Shown here in pieces: positions 8,555 through 16,266 of a DNA stretch of 39,032 nucleotides; position 1 is the stretch's first letter, and every line of letters begins with the position of its first letter. The stretch comes from Acidimangrovimonas sediminis (lineage in GTDB: Bacteria > Pseudomonadota > Alphaproteobacteria > Rhodobacterales > Rhodobacteraceae). The notes under the pieces are model-generated. The model did not search any database and was not told where the DNA came from. It saw only the letters and a list, made by a program, of their open reading frames with translations. Location: the NCBI RefSeq assembly GCF_002871005.1, contig NZ_PHSN01000029.1, forward strand, positions 1-39,032, written 5' to 3'. The translations under genes were made by a program, and so were the position numbers.

Positions 8555-8939
8555 CTGGGGGCCATTCCTCCGGTCGGTCTCGTCTCGGGGATCCCGATCC
8601 CGGCGGGAGCCTGCGCCGGAGACGCCGGCGGTGCAAGCCGATGCGGCGGCGGGGCGCAAATTTCTTGGCGGGAAATCCGTCAAAACCCCTGCAAGAGTTT
8701 TGCGCGCGGCGCTTCCCGAGGTCAGCCCGTCGCCAACCGGGAGGGCCGGCGGAATTCGGAATATTTTTATCTATTTCATTGTAATAATTCAGTTTTTCTT
8801 GACGCTCGGGGGCGGGGAACGCCGCCGCTGCGCCCGATCTCGCGACATTCCGCCATGCGCCGCGACGGAAGTTCTGAGCCGCCCCGTAGAATGGGACATG
8901 AGGCGAGGCAATCGGGCATCGCATCAAGAGGAGAGAGAG
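8555..8939. promoter_or_regulatory. Divergent intergenic region with a 40-base AT-rich block
   Basis: This region separates the Nudix gene (minus) from the EF-hand gene (plus). Bases 8761-8800 contain 34 A/T of 40, in sharp contrast to the GC-rich surroundings. A TTGACG sits at its right edge (8799-8804) and GGAAC at 8816-8820. The GGAAC could be the -35 element of an ECF-type promoter, which would fit autoregulation by the sigma factor encoded downstream, but I cannot define a matching -10. The gene start is decided by the strong AAGAGGAGAGAGAG just before 8940. Confidence 0.45.
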
Positions 8940-9716
8940 ATGACACCCAAGGCAAAGCTGACCGCCCTGACCCTGGCCGCCGTTCTGGCCGCCAGCGTGT
9001 CGACCGCGATCAACGCGCAAGGGATGCCGCAGGCGGGCTCCGGTGGAACTGGTCCGGGCATGATGCAGAAGGGCCCCGGGGGTCCCATGGGACCCGGCAT
9101 GATGGGCGCCGGACGGATGGGGCCTAAGATCGACTTCAAGGCGATCGACACCAATGGTGACGGCACCATCAGCCTCGATGAGATGAAGGCCTGGCAGGCG
9201 AAGAACATCGAGGGTCTCGATGCCAATGGCGACGGTTTCCTGACCAAGGACGAGATCGTCAACTTCGAGATGGCGAAGGCCAAGGCGCGGATCGAGGCGC
9301 GCGTGGACAGGATGTTCTCGCAGGTCGACGTCAACAACGACGGCAAGATCAGCGCCGCCGAAGTGATGCAGGCGCCGCAGGACATGATGATGATGCGGCT
9401 CTTCAAGATCGCCGACGCGAACAATGACGGCACGGTCTCGCAGGCCGAGTTCGACGCGGCCCAGAAACGCATGATGATGCACGATCACCATGGCCGCCGG
9501 CACGATGGACGGCACGATGGGCGCCATGACGGTCGGCCGGGGGGGCGCCACGGCGAGCATCGCGGCGATCACCGCGGCCACAATGGCTGGGGCAAGGACG
9601 GCCAGCACGGCGCCATGGGCCAGGGCAAGGGCCCCATGGGTAAAGGTCAGACCCCGCCGCCCCCGCCGCCGGCCCCGGATGCCGACACCGGCAGCGCGAC
9701 CGACAGCGGCAATTGA
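8940..9716 (+). CDS. Secreted EF-hand protein with His/Gly-rich tail
   Basis: A 258-residue protein with an N-terminal signal peptide (TALTLAAVLAASVSTAINAQ), so probably periplasmic. A Met/Gly/Pro-rich linker follows. Then come four EF-hand loops: DTNGDGTISLDE, DANGDGFLTKDE, DVNNDGKISAAE and DANNDGTVSQAE, all with the acidic ligands at positions 1, 3, 5 and 12. The C-terminal third is rich in His, Arg, Gly and Asp with tandem HDGR units, and ends in a poly-proline stretch. The loops predict Ca2+ binding; the His-rich tail may bind transition metals. It precedes, in the same direction, an ECF sigma factor operon with a metal-sensor-like gene. Confidence 0.88.
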   Translation: MTPKAKLTALTLAAVLAASVSTAINAQGMPQAGSGGTGPGMMQKGPGGPMGPGMMGAGRMGPKIDFKAIDTNGDGTISLDEMKAWQAKNIEGLDANGDGFLTKDEIVNFEMAKAKARIEARVDRMFSQVDVNNDGKISAAEVMQAPQDMMMMRLFKIADANNDGTVSQAEFDAAQKRMMMHDHHGRRHDGRHDGRHDGRPGGRHGEHRGDHRGHNGWGKDGQHGAMGQGKGPMGKGQTPPPPPPAPDADTGSATDSGN

Positions 9717-9797
9717 TCCGCTGGCCGCGCCCGGGGGGCCGATCTCCGGGCGCGGCGCATTGTGAACCGAAGGGTTTCGGGATACGCCCAAGGCACG

Positions 9798-10382
9798 ATG
9801 ACCATGCCCTACGACGCTCTGACCGAGGCCCCCGACGAGGCCCTGCTCGTGCTCTACGCCAATGGCGATGGGGCGGCGGCGCGGGTGCTTACCGGGCGGC
9901 TGACGCCGCGGGTTCTGCGTTATGCGGCGCGCCTGCTGTCCGATCCGGCCGAGGCCGAGGACGTGGCGCAGGAGGCGATGCTGCGGCTGTGGAAGATCGC
10001 CCCCGACTGGCGCCAGGGCGAGGCGCAGGTCACCACATGGCTCTACCGCGTCGTGACCAATCTCTGCACCGACCGGTTGCGCAAGCGGCGTTCGGTCGGG
10101 CTGGACGCGACGCCGGAGGTCGAGGACGATCGGCCGGGCGTCGTGGCCCGCATGCAGGAGGACGATCGGGCGAAGGCGCTTCAGGCGGCGCTTGGGCGCC
10201 TGCCGGAGCGGCAGCGCGAGGCGGTCGCGCTCAGGCATCTCGAGGGGCTCTCCAACCCCGAGATCGCCGATGTGATGGAGATAAGCGTCGAGGCCGTGGA
10301 AAGCCTGACGGCGCGGGGCAAACGGGCGCTGGCGGCCGATCTGGCCGGACGGCGCGAGGAACTGGGGTATGACGATGGCTGA
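9798..10382 (+). CDS. ECF RNA polymerase sigma factor
   Basis: A 194-residue sigma-70-family protein with regions 2 and 4 only. Region 2 includes YAARLLSDPAEAEDVAQEAM and WLYRVVTNLCTDRLRKR; region 4 includes LPERQREAVALRHLEGLSNP and the recognition helix EIADVMEISVEAVESLTARG. I start at the ATG at 9798, five bases after AAGG; a GTG at 9762 is an alternative with no better site. It overlaps the next gene by 14 bases, which couples it to the likely anti-sigma factor. Confidence 0.93.
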   Translation: MTMPYDALTEAPDEALLVLYANGDGAAARVLTGRLTPRVLRYAARLLSDPAEAEDVAQEAMLRLWKIAPDWRQGEAQVTTWLYRVVTNLCTDRLRKRRSVGLDATPEVEDDRPGVVARMQEDDRAKALQAALGRLPERQREAVALRHLEGLSNPEIADVMEISVEAVESLTARGKRALAADLAGRREELGYDDG

Positions 10383-10794
10383 CAGATCCGAAGAGTTCGA
10401 TGATCTCGAGGGCTTTTTCCGGGCCGCGCGGGCGGAGACGCCGGAACCTTCCGGGCGCCTGATGGATCGTATCCTTGCCGATGCGGCGGCGCATCAGCCC
10501 CGCCCGGCGGCGCATCCCGCCGTGCGGCAGGGCGCGCGCGCGCCCGGCCGGCGCCCGGCCGAGGCGCGGCGCACGGGCCGGGGCTTCTGGCAGCGTCTTC
10601 TGCCGGGGATCGGTGGGCCCGGCGTGGTGGCGGGCCTTGCCTGCAGCGCGGTCGCGGGGGCCTGGATCGGCTTTGCCCAGCCCGCGCCGATCGCCGGGCT
10701 GGCCAGCCAGATGACCGGGCAGACCGCGTCGCTCGACCAGGTCGACCTGATTCCGGCGATGGACAGCTACCTTACTGCGGATGCGGGAGACTGA
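10369..10794 (+). CDS. Single-TM anti-sigma-like protein
   Basis: A 141-residue protein not matching a named family by eye. The N-terminal ~75 residues are charged (EEFDDLEGFFRAARAETPEP) and then Arg/Pro/Ala-rich. One hydrophobic segment lies at about residues 84-103 (GVVAGLACSAVAGAWIGFA), and a short segment follows outside. This topology and its position, overlapping the sigma gene start-to-stop and one base before the sensor gene, fit an anti-sigma factor such as CnrY. The role is inferred from context only. ATG at 10375 is an alternative start. Confidence 0.75.
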   Translation: MTMADRSEEFDDLEGFFRAARAETPEPSGRLMDRILADAAAHQPRPAAHPAVRQGARAPGRRPAEARRTGRGFWQRLLPGIGGPGVVAGLACSAVAGAWIGFAQPAPIAGLASQMTGQTASLDQVDLIPAMDSYLTADAGD

Positions 10795-10795
10795 G

Positions 10796-11425
10796 ATGAG
10801 TGAACCGACACCTCCCACCCCGTCGGGCGGCCCCGACGGCCCGCGCGGCCCGGGTGCCGACGGCACGGCCGAAACGGCCCGGGGCCTTGGCCGCGGCTGG
10901 CGCCTCGTGCTGATCGCCTCGCTCGGGCTGAACCTGCTGGTCGCGGGGGTCGTCGGTGGCGCGGTCTTCGGCGAGTGGCGCGACCATGGCCGCCCCATCG
11001 TCCGCGACCTCGGCTTCGGCCCCTATGGCGAGGCGCTCAGCCCCTCCGACAGGACGGCACTGATCCACGCCTTCGCCAAGGAGACCGGCGGCTTTCGGGC
11101 GGAGCGCAAGGTCGCGCGCGAGAACTTCGGGCAATTGCTGAGCGTGCTGCGCACGACGCCCTTCAACGCGGGTGAGATGAAGGTGCTGATGACCCAGCAG
11201 GAACAGCACATGGCGGGGCGGCTGGCGCTGGGTCAGAAGCTGCTGATCGAGCGGATCGAGACGATGAGCCCCGACGAACGCCACGCCTTCGCTGATCGTC
11301 TTGAAAAAGCGCTGTCGCGCAAGGGGCACCACAGGCCGCCGAAGGGCCGGGCGAAGGCCGAATGCCCGCCTGCCGACGCCACTGGCGCGACACCGGACGG
11401 CGCGGCCGGTACCGCAAAGCCCTGA
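10796..11425 (+). CDS. Periplasmic heavy-metal-sensor-like protein (CnrX/ZraP type)
   Basis: A 209-residue protein with a Pro/Gly-rich N-terminus, one membrane anchor (LVLIASLGLNLLVAGVVGGAVF at roughly residues 38-59) and a helical periplasmic domain. That domain has the metal-resistance/CpxP-like pattern: ARENFGQLLSVLRTTPFN, MTQQEQHMAGRLALGQ and MSPDERHAFADRLEKAL. The tail has a KGHHRPPKG patch. In CnrYXH-type systems such a protein detects metal and releases the sigma factor from the anti-sigma factor; that is the likely role here. It starts one base after the stop of the anti-sigma-like gene. Confidence 0.83.
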   Translation: MSEPTPPTPSGGPDGPRGPGADGTAETARGLGRGWRLVLIASLGLNLLVAGVVGGAVFGEWRDHGRPIVRDLGFGPYGEALSPSDRTALIHAFAKETGGFRAERKVARENFGQLLSVLRTTPFNAGEMKVLMTQQEQHMAGRLALGQKLLIERIETMSPDERHAFADRLEKALSRKGHHRPPKGRAKAECPPADATGATPDGAAGTAKP

Positions 11426-11431
11426 TCGGCA

Positions 11432-11446
11432 GCCCCGGTTCGGGGC
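11432..11446 (+). terminator. Short GC hairpin after the sigma operon
   Basis: GCCCCG-GTT-CGGGGC forms a perfect 6-bp stem just after the metal-sensor gene stop. There is no T-run, so it is a weak terminator candidate. It sits between two convergent genes. Confidence 0.4.
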
Positions 11447-11570
11447 AGCGACGACGGCGCCGGTGGCTGCATGGCTATAGCCGGCGTGCGGCAGGGAATG
11501 CACCCCGAAGCGGAGCGCGGGTTTCCCGTGGCGACGCCCGGTGATTGGTATGCGGGCGGGCGGCAGGGCC

Positions 11571-13226
11571 TCAGGCCGCGGGGCGGTCGACCGTGACCTG
11601 GTTTCGGCCCTCGGATTTCGCCCCCAGCAGCGCGCGGTCGGCGCGGTCGATCACGGCCAACGCGTCCAGCGGGGCAGCCCGCGACGACGGATCTCCGACG
11701 GCCAGCCCGATCGACAGGGTCACCGTGATCTGCGTGCCCGAAGCCAGCGTGACGGGGTTCGCCCCCACCAACTTGCACAGCCGTTCGGCCAGGCGGCGCG
11801 CGGTCTGCAGATCGGCGTCGGGCAGGGCGACGAGGAATTCCTCCCCACCGATCCGGGCGAGCAGGTCGCCGGGCCGCAGGCTTCGCGCCAGCATATGGGC
11901 GACCGACACCAGAACCGCGTCGCCCGCGGCGTGGCCGAACGTGTCGTTAACCGCCTTGAAGCGGTCCAGATCCAGCACCATGACCGAGAAGCGTTTGCCC
12001 GAGATCCGCGCCCGTTCCGCGATCCGGGCGAGGTGGGGCAGCGCATAGCGCCGATTGTAGAGGCCGGTCAGCGGATCGGTGACCGCAAGCTGCAACCCCG
12101 CCGCGACCGATTCGCGCAAGCGATCGTTGCGACGTTTGCGCGCGATCAGCCGGGCAAGCCGCAAGCCGATTTCCCGCCCCAGCCCCGAACCTTCCCGCAC
12201 CTGTGCGCCGACCGCCGGTGCCGCGGGCGGGATGGCGGCGGCGGGCGGCATGTCCGCCATCGTACCGGTGCCGGCCGTCTCGACGATGAGCAGATCGCCC
12301 GTCCCGGCGGGGGTGGGCCGGCGCGCCGACGCGCCGCCAACCGTGCCCTGCACGCCGCGCCCGTCAATCTCGGCGCTGTCCCTGTCCCCGGTCAGTTGGT
12401 CCCCGGTCAGTTGGTCGCCCGTCATGAGGTCGCCCGTCACGACGTCGCCCGCGCCGAGGTCGAGCGCGCGCGCGGCCGCTGCCGTGTCGGCGCCGGGCAA
12501 CAGAACAAGGATCGCGGCGTGGCGGGTGGCCGAGCGCGAGCGGAGTTCGGACATCAGGTCAAGCACCGCGTCCACCCGGTCGCGGCATGTCTCGGGGCTT
12601 GCGCCGGGCCCGGGTGGCGCGGCGGCGAGGACGAAGGCCTCGGGCGCCACGCCGCCAGATGGCTCCCCCAGCGCCTCGCCCCTTCCCAGCACCTCGATCC
12701 TGCCGTCGATCTGCCGGGTCAGCGCCCGCCGAAGCCGCACCCCGGCGCCTGCATCGGCGGCGATCAGGCCGATCCGCGGTGCCCCCGCGGCATCCTCCTC
12801 CGGTTCGGTGAAACCGAGGTCGCGGCAGGTCTCCCCCCGCGCCATCAACTCATCCTCGGCCTCGCGTGCGCGCATCAGGCTGCGCACGCGCGCAAGCAGC
12901 AGCGCCTCGTCCAGCGGGAGGGCCATCACGTCGTCGGCCCCGGCCATCAGGGCGGCCAGTCCCTCCGCCCCCGCCGCACCAAGAACGATCACCGGCAGCG
13001 CGGCCGTCGCGGGATCGGCCCGTACACGGCCGCAGAAGTCGGCGCCCGTCATGTCGGGCAGCCGCGCGGCCACGAGCACGAGGTCGAGCGGTTCGGTCGC
13101 GGCCTGCGCCAGACCGGTCACGCCGTCCGAAGCCTGGATCATCCGATAGAAGGCCCGCCCCAGGCGCGCCTTCAAGACGATCCGGCTTGTCGCGACGTCG
13201 TCGACGATCAGGATCTTTCCCGCCAC
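11571..13226 (-). CDS. PleD-like diguanylate cyclase with a degenerate receiver domain
   Basis: A 551-residue protein with the PleD layout REC-REC-GGDEF. The first receiver begins GKILIVDDVATSRIVLKARL, but the phosphoacceptor position 53 is Ala (LVLVAARLPDM), the switch Thr is Gly (VIVLGAAGA) and the conserved Lys is Leu (VMALPLDEA). The second receiver is divergent. A linker holds four TGDxx pentapeptides. The C-terminal cyclase is intact: TDPLTGLYNRR, DLDRFKAVNDTFGH, an I-site RPGD and the active-site GGEEF. It should make c-di-GMP and be feedback-inhibited, but not be switched on by phosphorylation of domain one. I use the GTG at 13226, which matches the PleD N-terminus. Confidence 0.9.
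   Translation of the reverse strand: MAGKILIVDDVATSRIVLKARLGRAFYRMIQASDGVTGLAQAATEPLDLVLVAARLPDMTGADFCGRVRADPATAALPVIVLGAAGAEGLAALMAGADDVMALPLDEALLLARVRSLMRAREAEDELMARGETCRDLGFTEPEEDAAGAPRIGLIAADAGAGVRLRRALTRQIDGRIEVLGRGEALGEPSGGVAPEAFVLAAAPPGPGASPETCRDRVDAVLDLMSELRSRSATRHAAILVLLPGADTAAAARALDLGAGDVVTGDLMTGDQLTGDQLTGDRDSAEIDGRGVQGTVGGASARRPTPAGTGDLLIVETAGTGTMADMPPAAAIPPAAPAVGAQVREGSGLGREIGLRLARLIARKRRNDRLRESVAAGLQLAVTDPLTGLYNRRYALPHLARIAERARISGKRFSVMVLDLDRFKAVNDTFGHAAGDAVLVSVAHMLARSLRPGDLLARIGGEEFLVALPDADLQTARRLAERLCKLVGANPVTLASGTQITVTLSIGLAVGDPSSRAAPLDALAVIDRADRALLGAKSEGRNQVTVDRPAA
12384..12443 (-). repeat. 15-bp tandem repeat within the PleD-like gene
   Basis: Four consecutive 15-base units; the first two are identical (GTCCCCGGTCAGTTG on the plus strand) and the other two are variants (GTCGCCCGTCATGAG, GTCGCCCGTCACGAC). 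In the protein they give a TGDxx pentapeptide repeated four times in the linker after the second receiver. The length is a multiple of three, so unit number can change without breaking the frame. Confidence 0.85.
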
Positions 13227-13345
13227 GGTCGGTCCCCGCCCCTTGCAACTGTGTCCTTCCGACTCCAAGGTCGCGCCCAATGGTTAAGAATTCCTTTCCG
13301 GGCGTTAACTGACCGGTCAGGTTTCGGCGGACGAGAGAACACGAC

Positions 13346-13639
13346 ATGGTGAACGGCACGATGACCCGGGACATGGCCGAGACGATCGGCCTGCGGGCAC
13401 TGGGCTGGCTGGCGGGCGAGGAGGAGCTTCTTCCGGTCTTCCTTGGCGCCACCGGCGCCGATATGGCGGAGCTGCGCACGCGTGCCGCCGATCCCGGGTT
13501 CCTTGGCGCCGTCCTGGATTTCCTGCTGATGGACGATGCCTGGATCGTGCGGTTCTGCGACGCACAGGATCTGGCCTACGAGGTGCCGCGCGCCGCCCGT
13601 GGTGCCCTTCCGGGCGGCGAAGACCGGCACTGGACCTGA
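13346..13639 (+). CDS. DUF3572 family protein
   Basis: A 97-residue small soluble protein of the alphaproteobacterial DUF3572 family, recognised from AETIGLRALGWLAGEEELLP, FLGATGADMAELRTRAADPG and FLLMDDAWIVRFCD. Its function is unknown. It is divergent from the PleD-like gene with 119 bases between the start codons, an arrangement I associate with alphaproteobacteria. An ATG 15 bases further in is an alternative start. Confidence 0.85.
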   Translation: MVNGTMTRDMAETIGLRALGWLAGEEELLPVFLGATGADMAELRTRAADPGFLGAVLDFLLMDDAWIVRFCDAQDLAYEVPRAARGALPGGEDRHWT

Positions 13640-13720
13640 GCTTCCCCTTCCGGCCGGGCTGTTGGCCCGGAAGCAGGCCCGGACGTTGAAGCGCGCTCGG
13701 CGGCACCTTACCTATCGCAG

Positions 13721-14503
13721 ATGGAAACCGAGATCCCCCCGATGCCCGTTCCCGACCTGTCGGGCGAAGAGATCGCCCGCCTTGCGGCCCGCTACCGCGA
13801 CGCATCCGGGCCGATGATGTCGCTGGTCAACATGGTCGGCAGCCGCGTGGAAAAGCAGATCGAGGCGCTGCCCGACGGCGTGAAGGACCGGATCGAGACG
13901 ATCGTGGAACGCGCATTGCATCAGGCCTACGGCATGGCCGGGCGCACACTGTCGGGCAGGGCCAGCAACGCCGCGGCCACGGCCGAGCGCCGCCACCGCG
14001 CCGCTGCCCTGGTGACCGGGGCCGTCGGCGGGATGGGCGGCCTTGCCTCGTCGCTGGCCGAGCTTCCGGTGACGGTGACGCTGATCTTCCGCGCGATCCA
14101 GAAGATCGCGGCATCCTACGGCTACGACCCCGAGGACGAGGCGGTGCGGCTGGAATGCCTTCAGGTCTTTGCCGCGGGCAGCCCCCTGGCCGAGGACGAC
14201 GGGGTTAACACCTCGTTCCTGGGCGCGCGGGTGACGATCACCGGGCCCGCGCTGAACCGCGTGGTCGCGGCGGTGGCGCCGCGGCTCTCGGTCGCGCTGG
14301 GAGAGAAGCTTGCGGCACAGGCGGTGCCGCTTCTGGGCGCCGTGGCGGGGGCCTCGATCAACTACGCCTTCCTCCGCTACTATCAGGAGATGGCGCATGT
14401 CCGCTTCGGGTTGCGGCGGCTGGAGGACCGGGGCCACGACCGCGCCCAGCTGGTCGTAGCCTTCCGCGCCGCCGCGGCCACCCCGAAACGCCGCGCGGGC
14501 TGA
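13721..14503 (+). CDS. EcsC family protein
   Basis: A 260-residue EcsC-family protein. The family signature is seen in ALVTGAVGGMGGLASSLAEL, PVTVTLIFRAIQKIAASYGY and GAVAGASINYAFLRYYQEMA; Gly/Ala-rich amphipathic stretches suggest membrane association. EcsC proteins were first noticed with an ABC transporter in Bacillus, but their role here is unknown. A second ATG at 13742 could be the real start; neither site has a strong ribosome binding site. Confidence 0.85.
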   Translation: METEIPPMPVPDLSGEEIARLAARYRDASGPMMSLVNMVGSRVEKQIEALPDGVKDRIETIVERALHQAYGMAGRTLSGRASNAAATAERRHRAAALVTGAVGGMGGLASSLAELPVTVTLIFRAIQKIAASYGYDPEDEAVRLECLQVFAAGSPLAEDDGVNTSFLGARVTITGPALNRVVAAVAPRLSVALGEKLAAQAVPLLGAVAGASINYAFLRYYQEMAHVRFGLRRLEDRGHDRAQLVVAFRAAAATPKRRAG

Positions 14504-14603
14504 GGGGGCCCGCGCGCCCCCGGACCGAATGCGCAGGAACCGGGCTGAGGCGCCCCGGGCGGTCGTGCTTTCCTTGCCCGGTGCCAAGGCAAGGAGGTTT
14601 CCC

Positions 14604-15071
14604 ATGGCGTTCCGCATCACCGGGCTCTCGCCCGAACCGTTCCGCAGGTACTATGGCCTGTCCGACACCGCCCTCGCCGCCGAAGGGGTGATCCGCTGCG
14701 CGGTCGACGCCAGCCCGGGCTTTCCCGACCGGATCACCCTGCGCGACATCGACCGGGGCGGCAGCGCGCTGCTGCTGAACTGGGAACACCTGCCGGTGAA
14801 TTCGCCCTACCGTTCCCGCCATGCGATCTTCGTGGCCGAGGGGGCCGAGGCTCCGTTCGACGCGGTGGACGAGGTGCCCGAGGCGCTGGCGCGGCGCATC
14901 CTCGCGCTGCGCGGCATCGACGGCCGGGGGCATATCGTCGCCGCCGCCCTCGCCGAGGGGGCGGAGATCGTCCCGAAAATCCGGCAGATGCTGGAGGCGC
15001 CTGAGGTCGGCTATATCCAAGCCCATTACGCGATGCGCGGGTGCTTCGCCGCGCGGGTCGACCGGGCCTGA
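14604..15071 (+). CDS. DUF1203 family protein
   Basis: A 155-residue DUF1203 protein: ITGLSPEPFRRYYGLSDTAL, LLNWEHLPVNSPYRSRHAIF and the C-terminal GYIQAHYAMRGCFAARVDR are typical. It is cytoplasmic and of unknown function. The start at 14604 is clear because AAGGAGGTTTCCC precedes it; an upstream in-frame ATG at 14529 lacks such a site. Confidence 0.88.
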   Translation: MAFRITGLSPEPFRRYYGLSDTALAAEGVIRCAVDASPGFPDRITLRDIDRGGSALLLNWEHLPVNSPYRSRHAIFVAEGAEAPFDAVDEVPEALARRILALRGIDGRGHIVAAALAEGAEIVPKIRQMLEAPEVGYIQAHYAMRGCFAARVDRA

Positions 15072-15110
15072 GGCGCGGCGCCGGGGGCAGGGCTGGGGAA
15101 AGGCAGGGGC

Positions 15111-15737
15111 CTAGCGGTTCGCGCCCTTCTCGCCCTTCTCCGCGTCCTCCTCGATCGCGTAATCGCGGAAAAGCCGGGCCTGCAACATGAAGAAGGCAAA
15201 CAGAGCGACGGTCAGGACAAAGGTCTTGAACCAGACCCAGGCCTCGTCACTCATCGTGCGCCAGACGATCTCGTTGGCGATCGCGAGGACGAAGAAGAAG
15301 GCGCAGACCCGGCGGGTCAGGATCATCCAGCCCTCGTGCTTCATGGGCACGACCTCTTCCATCACGATCCGGAGGTAGGATTTCCCCTGCAGGAGGCCCA
15401 CCCCCAGGATCCCGCCGAACAGCAGGTAGATGATTGTGGGCTTCATCTTGATGAAGCTCGGATCGTTCAGCCAGACCGACAGCCCGCCGAAGATCACCAC
15501 CAGCACCACTGTCGCGATCTGCATCTTCGACAGGTGCCCGGTCAGCCACCACAACAGGCCCGTGCAGATCACCAACAGCGGAACGAAGCCTGCGGTGACC
15601 AGGATGAAGCCATCGTAATCGGTGCCGCCGATCGCGACATGCTGCCCCTTGAGGCGCATGTAGGCCACGAAGAACGCGATGATCGGCCCGAATTCGAGCA
15701 CGCCCTTGAGGTAAGGATTGATCTTCCGCCCGGCCAT
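15111..15737 (-). CDS. yciB: Inner membrane-spanning protein YciB / septation protein A family
   Basis: A 208-residue polytopic membrane protein of the YciB/IspZ family with about six hydrophobic segments. Typical blocks are KGVLEFGPIIAFFVAYM, WLNDPSFIKMKPTIIYLLFG and FKTFVLTVALFAFFMLQARL. Family members influence envelope integrity and cell division. The start at 15737 (MAGRKINPYLKGV) follows GGGAGAGCGAG. It is convergent with the DUF1203 gene (39 bases apart). Upstream is a repeat-type hairpin element, so it is probably a separate unit from the sec operon. Confidence 0.92.
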   Translation of the reverse strand: MAGRKINPYLKGVLEFGPIIAFFVAYMRLKGQHVAIGGTDYDGFILVTAGFVPLLVICTGLLWWLTGHLSKMQIATVVLVVIFGGLSVWLNDPSFIKMKPTIIYLLFGGILGVGLLQGKSYLRIVMEEVVPMKHEGWMILTRRVCAFFFVLAIANEIVWRTMSDEAWVWFKTFVLTVALFAFFMLQARLFRDYAIEEDAEKGEKGANR

Positions 15738-15825
15738 CTCGCTCTCCCAATGGATCCGCGCCGTGATGCCCCGGATCGCCTGCGGGTGCAAGCCGCCTGC
15801 GCCCCGCGCAGGCGGGGCCGCGCGC

Positions 15826-15883
15826 GGGGCATCCTCTTCTTCTGAGCGAAAATATTTCGGGGGGTGCAGGGGGCAGCGCCCCC
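15826..15883 (-). repeat. Dispersed hairpin element, copy A
   Basis: On the minus strand this begins with the palindrome GGGGGC-GCT-GCCCCC, then CTGCACCCCCCGAAATATTT, then TCGCTCAGAAGAAGAGG. It matches copy B at 25491-25543 almost base for base, and copy C at 22264-22325 more loosely. It lies between the Mth938-like gene and yciB, where it may serve as a terminator. Confidence 0.75.
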
Positions 15884-15897
15884 GCCGGTCCACGGTC

Positions 15898-16263
15898 TCA
15901 GCCGGGGTCGCCCACCGGCAGCAGCGCACAGGCGACCCGGCGCCCTTCGGCCAGCGTCACGTTGTAGCTGTGCGCCGCGGTATGCGAGGCCATCACCTCC
16001 ACCCCCATGCCGGCCGCCTCGATCTGCCGGCGCAGGTCGCCGGGCAGGGGGGCGATCTCGGGACCCATGCCGACGAAGATCACGTCGATCTCTCCCGCGA
16101 GGGCCAGCAGTGCCTCGGCGTCCTCGAGGCCGCCCCAGGCCGTGGTCGCCCCCGGCCGCACCAGCACGGCACCGTGATGGAGTTCCCCGCCGACGCGGAA
16201 GAAGCCGGGGCCGTAGCCGTCGACGGGGGTGGCGTTGCCGAAATCGACTTCGTTCAGGCGCAT
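15898..16263 (-). CDS. Mth938-like domain protein (DUF498)
   Basis: A 121-residue Mth938-like protein: VDGYGPGFFRVGGELHHGAV, IDVIFVGMGPEIAPLPGDLR and GMGVEVMASHTAAHSYNVTL. It is small and soluble; homologues include the mitochondrial assembly factor NDUFAF3/AAMDC group. It begins three bases after the TauE/SafE gene. Its position downstream of yajC-secD-secF is a common alphaproteobacterial arrangement, although here TauE lies between. Confidence 0.88.
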   Translation of the reverse strand: MRLNEVDFGNATPVDGYGPGFFRVGGELHHGAVLVRPGATTAWGGLEDAEALLALAGEIDVIFVGMGPEIAPLPGDLRRQIEAAGMGVEVMASHTAAHSYNVTLAEGRRVACALLPVGDPG

Positions 16264-16266
16264 GTC

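Noticed and set aside
8555-8683. Extended N-terminus of the Nudix protein
   Set aside because: The 43 extra residues are not protein-like and cover the AT-poor part of the intergenic region; MTEDK at 8554 fits the family start.
8796-8840. Standard sigma-70 promoter from TTGACG
   Set aside because: No AT-rich -10 follows at 16-18 bases; the sequence there is almost pure GC.
10369-10794. Zinc-binding anti-sigma domain in the sigma partner
   Set aside because: The HxxxCxxC motif of ZAS-type anti-sigma factors is absent; only topology and position support the anti-sigma role.
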